DNA of 17,500 nucleotides, taken from Stramonita haemastoma (Eukaryota > Mollusca > Gastropoda > Neogastropoda > Muricidae). The position numbers and the translations under genes are program-made. This document shows positions 17,107 to 17,500 of this stretch, in pieces (the stretch's first letter is position 1; the number at the start of each line of letters is the position of its first letter). The notes beneath the pieces were generated by a model. That model saw only the letters and a list, made by a program, of their open reading frames with translations, was not told the origin of the DNA and did no database searches. The stretch spans positions 39,570,000-39,587,499 of the forward strand of contig CM060317.1 in NCBI GenBank assembly GCA_030674155.1. Reading direction: 5' to 3'.

Positions 17107-17500
17107 GTGTGTGTGTGTGTGTGAATGCGTGTACGTGTGTGCATGACATGCATGCGTGGCATAGCATGCATCCATGTGTGCACCCACAATGCAAGTACAC
17201 AAACCTGCACGGTCATACCTAAATTTTTGTCCCATGGATAATTATATTTGTACAGGTCTATCTTTCCAGTAATCACCTATCTCTATAACCTTACACACTC
17301 TGTTCATGCTCAAGGTCTTTTCATTTTCACAAAAGCAAATTATTTTCTTAACCAAGAAAAAACAAAGGAGATAGGAACAGAAAACCAAAAAGAAGAGAAA
17401 AAAAAAAGGATGTCACTCAGCGTCTCGCACTCTCATTTTCGACACCCATGAGCAACCAGGTTCATGCATAATTCATTCAGGGCTTAGCGTTATCCACAAC
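17107..17500. other. GT tract and intron sequence without recognised feature
   Basis: A short GT run and mixed ATGC motifs (17130-17180) are followed by A-rich sequence (17355-17408). I could not find the upstream INPP5F exon here. Confidence 0.45.

Overview
The window is eukaryotic, non-coding-rich DNA carrying the middle of one protein-coding gene on the minus strand. Six exons with canonical GT/AG splice sites and compatible phases spell about 243 contiguous residues of a Sac-domain phosphoinositide phosphatase. They match animal INPP5F (Sac2) best, collinearly and almost without gaps. The exons lie, in transcript order, at 14780-14649, 13618-13574, 11794-11615, 8105-7913, 6864-6797 and 5675-5564. 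The N-terminus lies beyond the right edge. The catalytic CX5R exon and the long C-terminal half lie beyond the left edge. I found no second gene, no RNA gene and nothing prokaryotic.

The rest is intron filled with repeats. There are about ten copies or fragments of one tRNA-derived SINE with intact A and B boxes and a conserved body, plus one different element fusing a tRNA-like head to a 5S rRNA-like control region (378-647). The window also holds one other low-copy dispersed family, long microsatellites (GT, GCGT, CT, AT, CAGA, CAG), and three minisatellites with units of 39, 47 and 40 bp. The SINE type, the very high microsatellite load and the animal INPP5F suggest an invertebrate, most likely a gastropod mollusc. 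The taxon is inference, not proof.

Layout from left to right: 1-5563 is intron downstream of the last visible exon, with a 5S/tRNA element, GT, CT, AC and GCGT microsatellites and one full SINE. 5564-6864 holds two exons around an AT tract and a SINE fragment. 6865-7912 is an intron dominated by GT/CAGA/CA repeats and G-rich DNA. 7913-8105 is an exon flanked closely by UG repeats and, after its donor, by a quadruplex-type G tract. 8106-11614 is an intron with four SINEs and the 39-bp and 47-bp arrays. 11615-11794 is an exon. 11795-13573 is an intron with a GT/CAG compound repeat. 13574-13618 is a 45-bp exon. 13619-14648 is an intron with a long inverted repeat. 14649-14780 is an exon. 14781-17500 is intron with a SINE that runs directly into a 1.5-kb, 40-bp satellite apparently expanded from the SINE's own tRNA-like head.

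The most notable themes are repeated interplay between SINEs and tandem arrays, an array that multiplies the sequence next to a real 5' splice site, and UG/G-rich repeats at splice sites. No defence system, operon or new enzyme system is visible.
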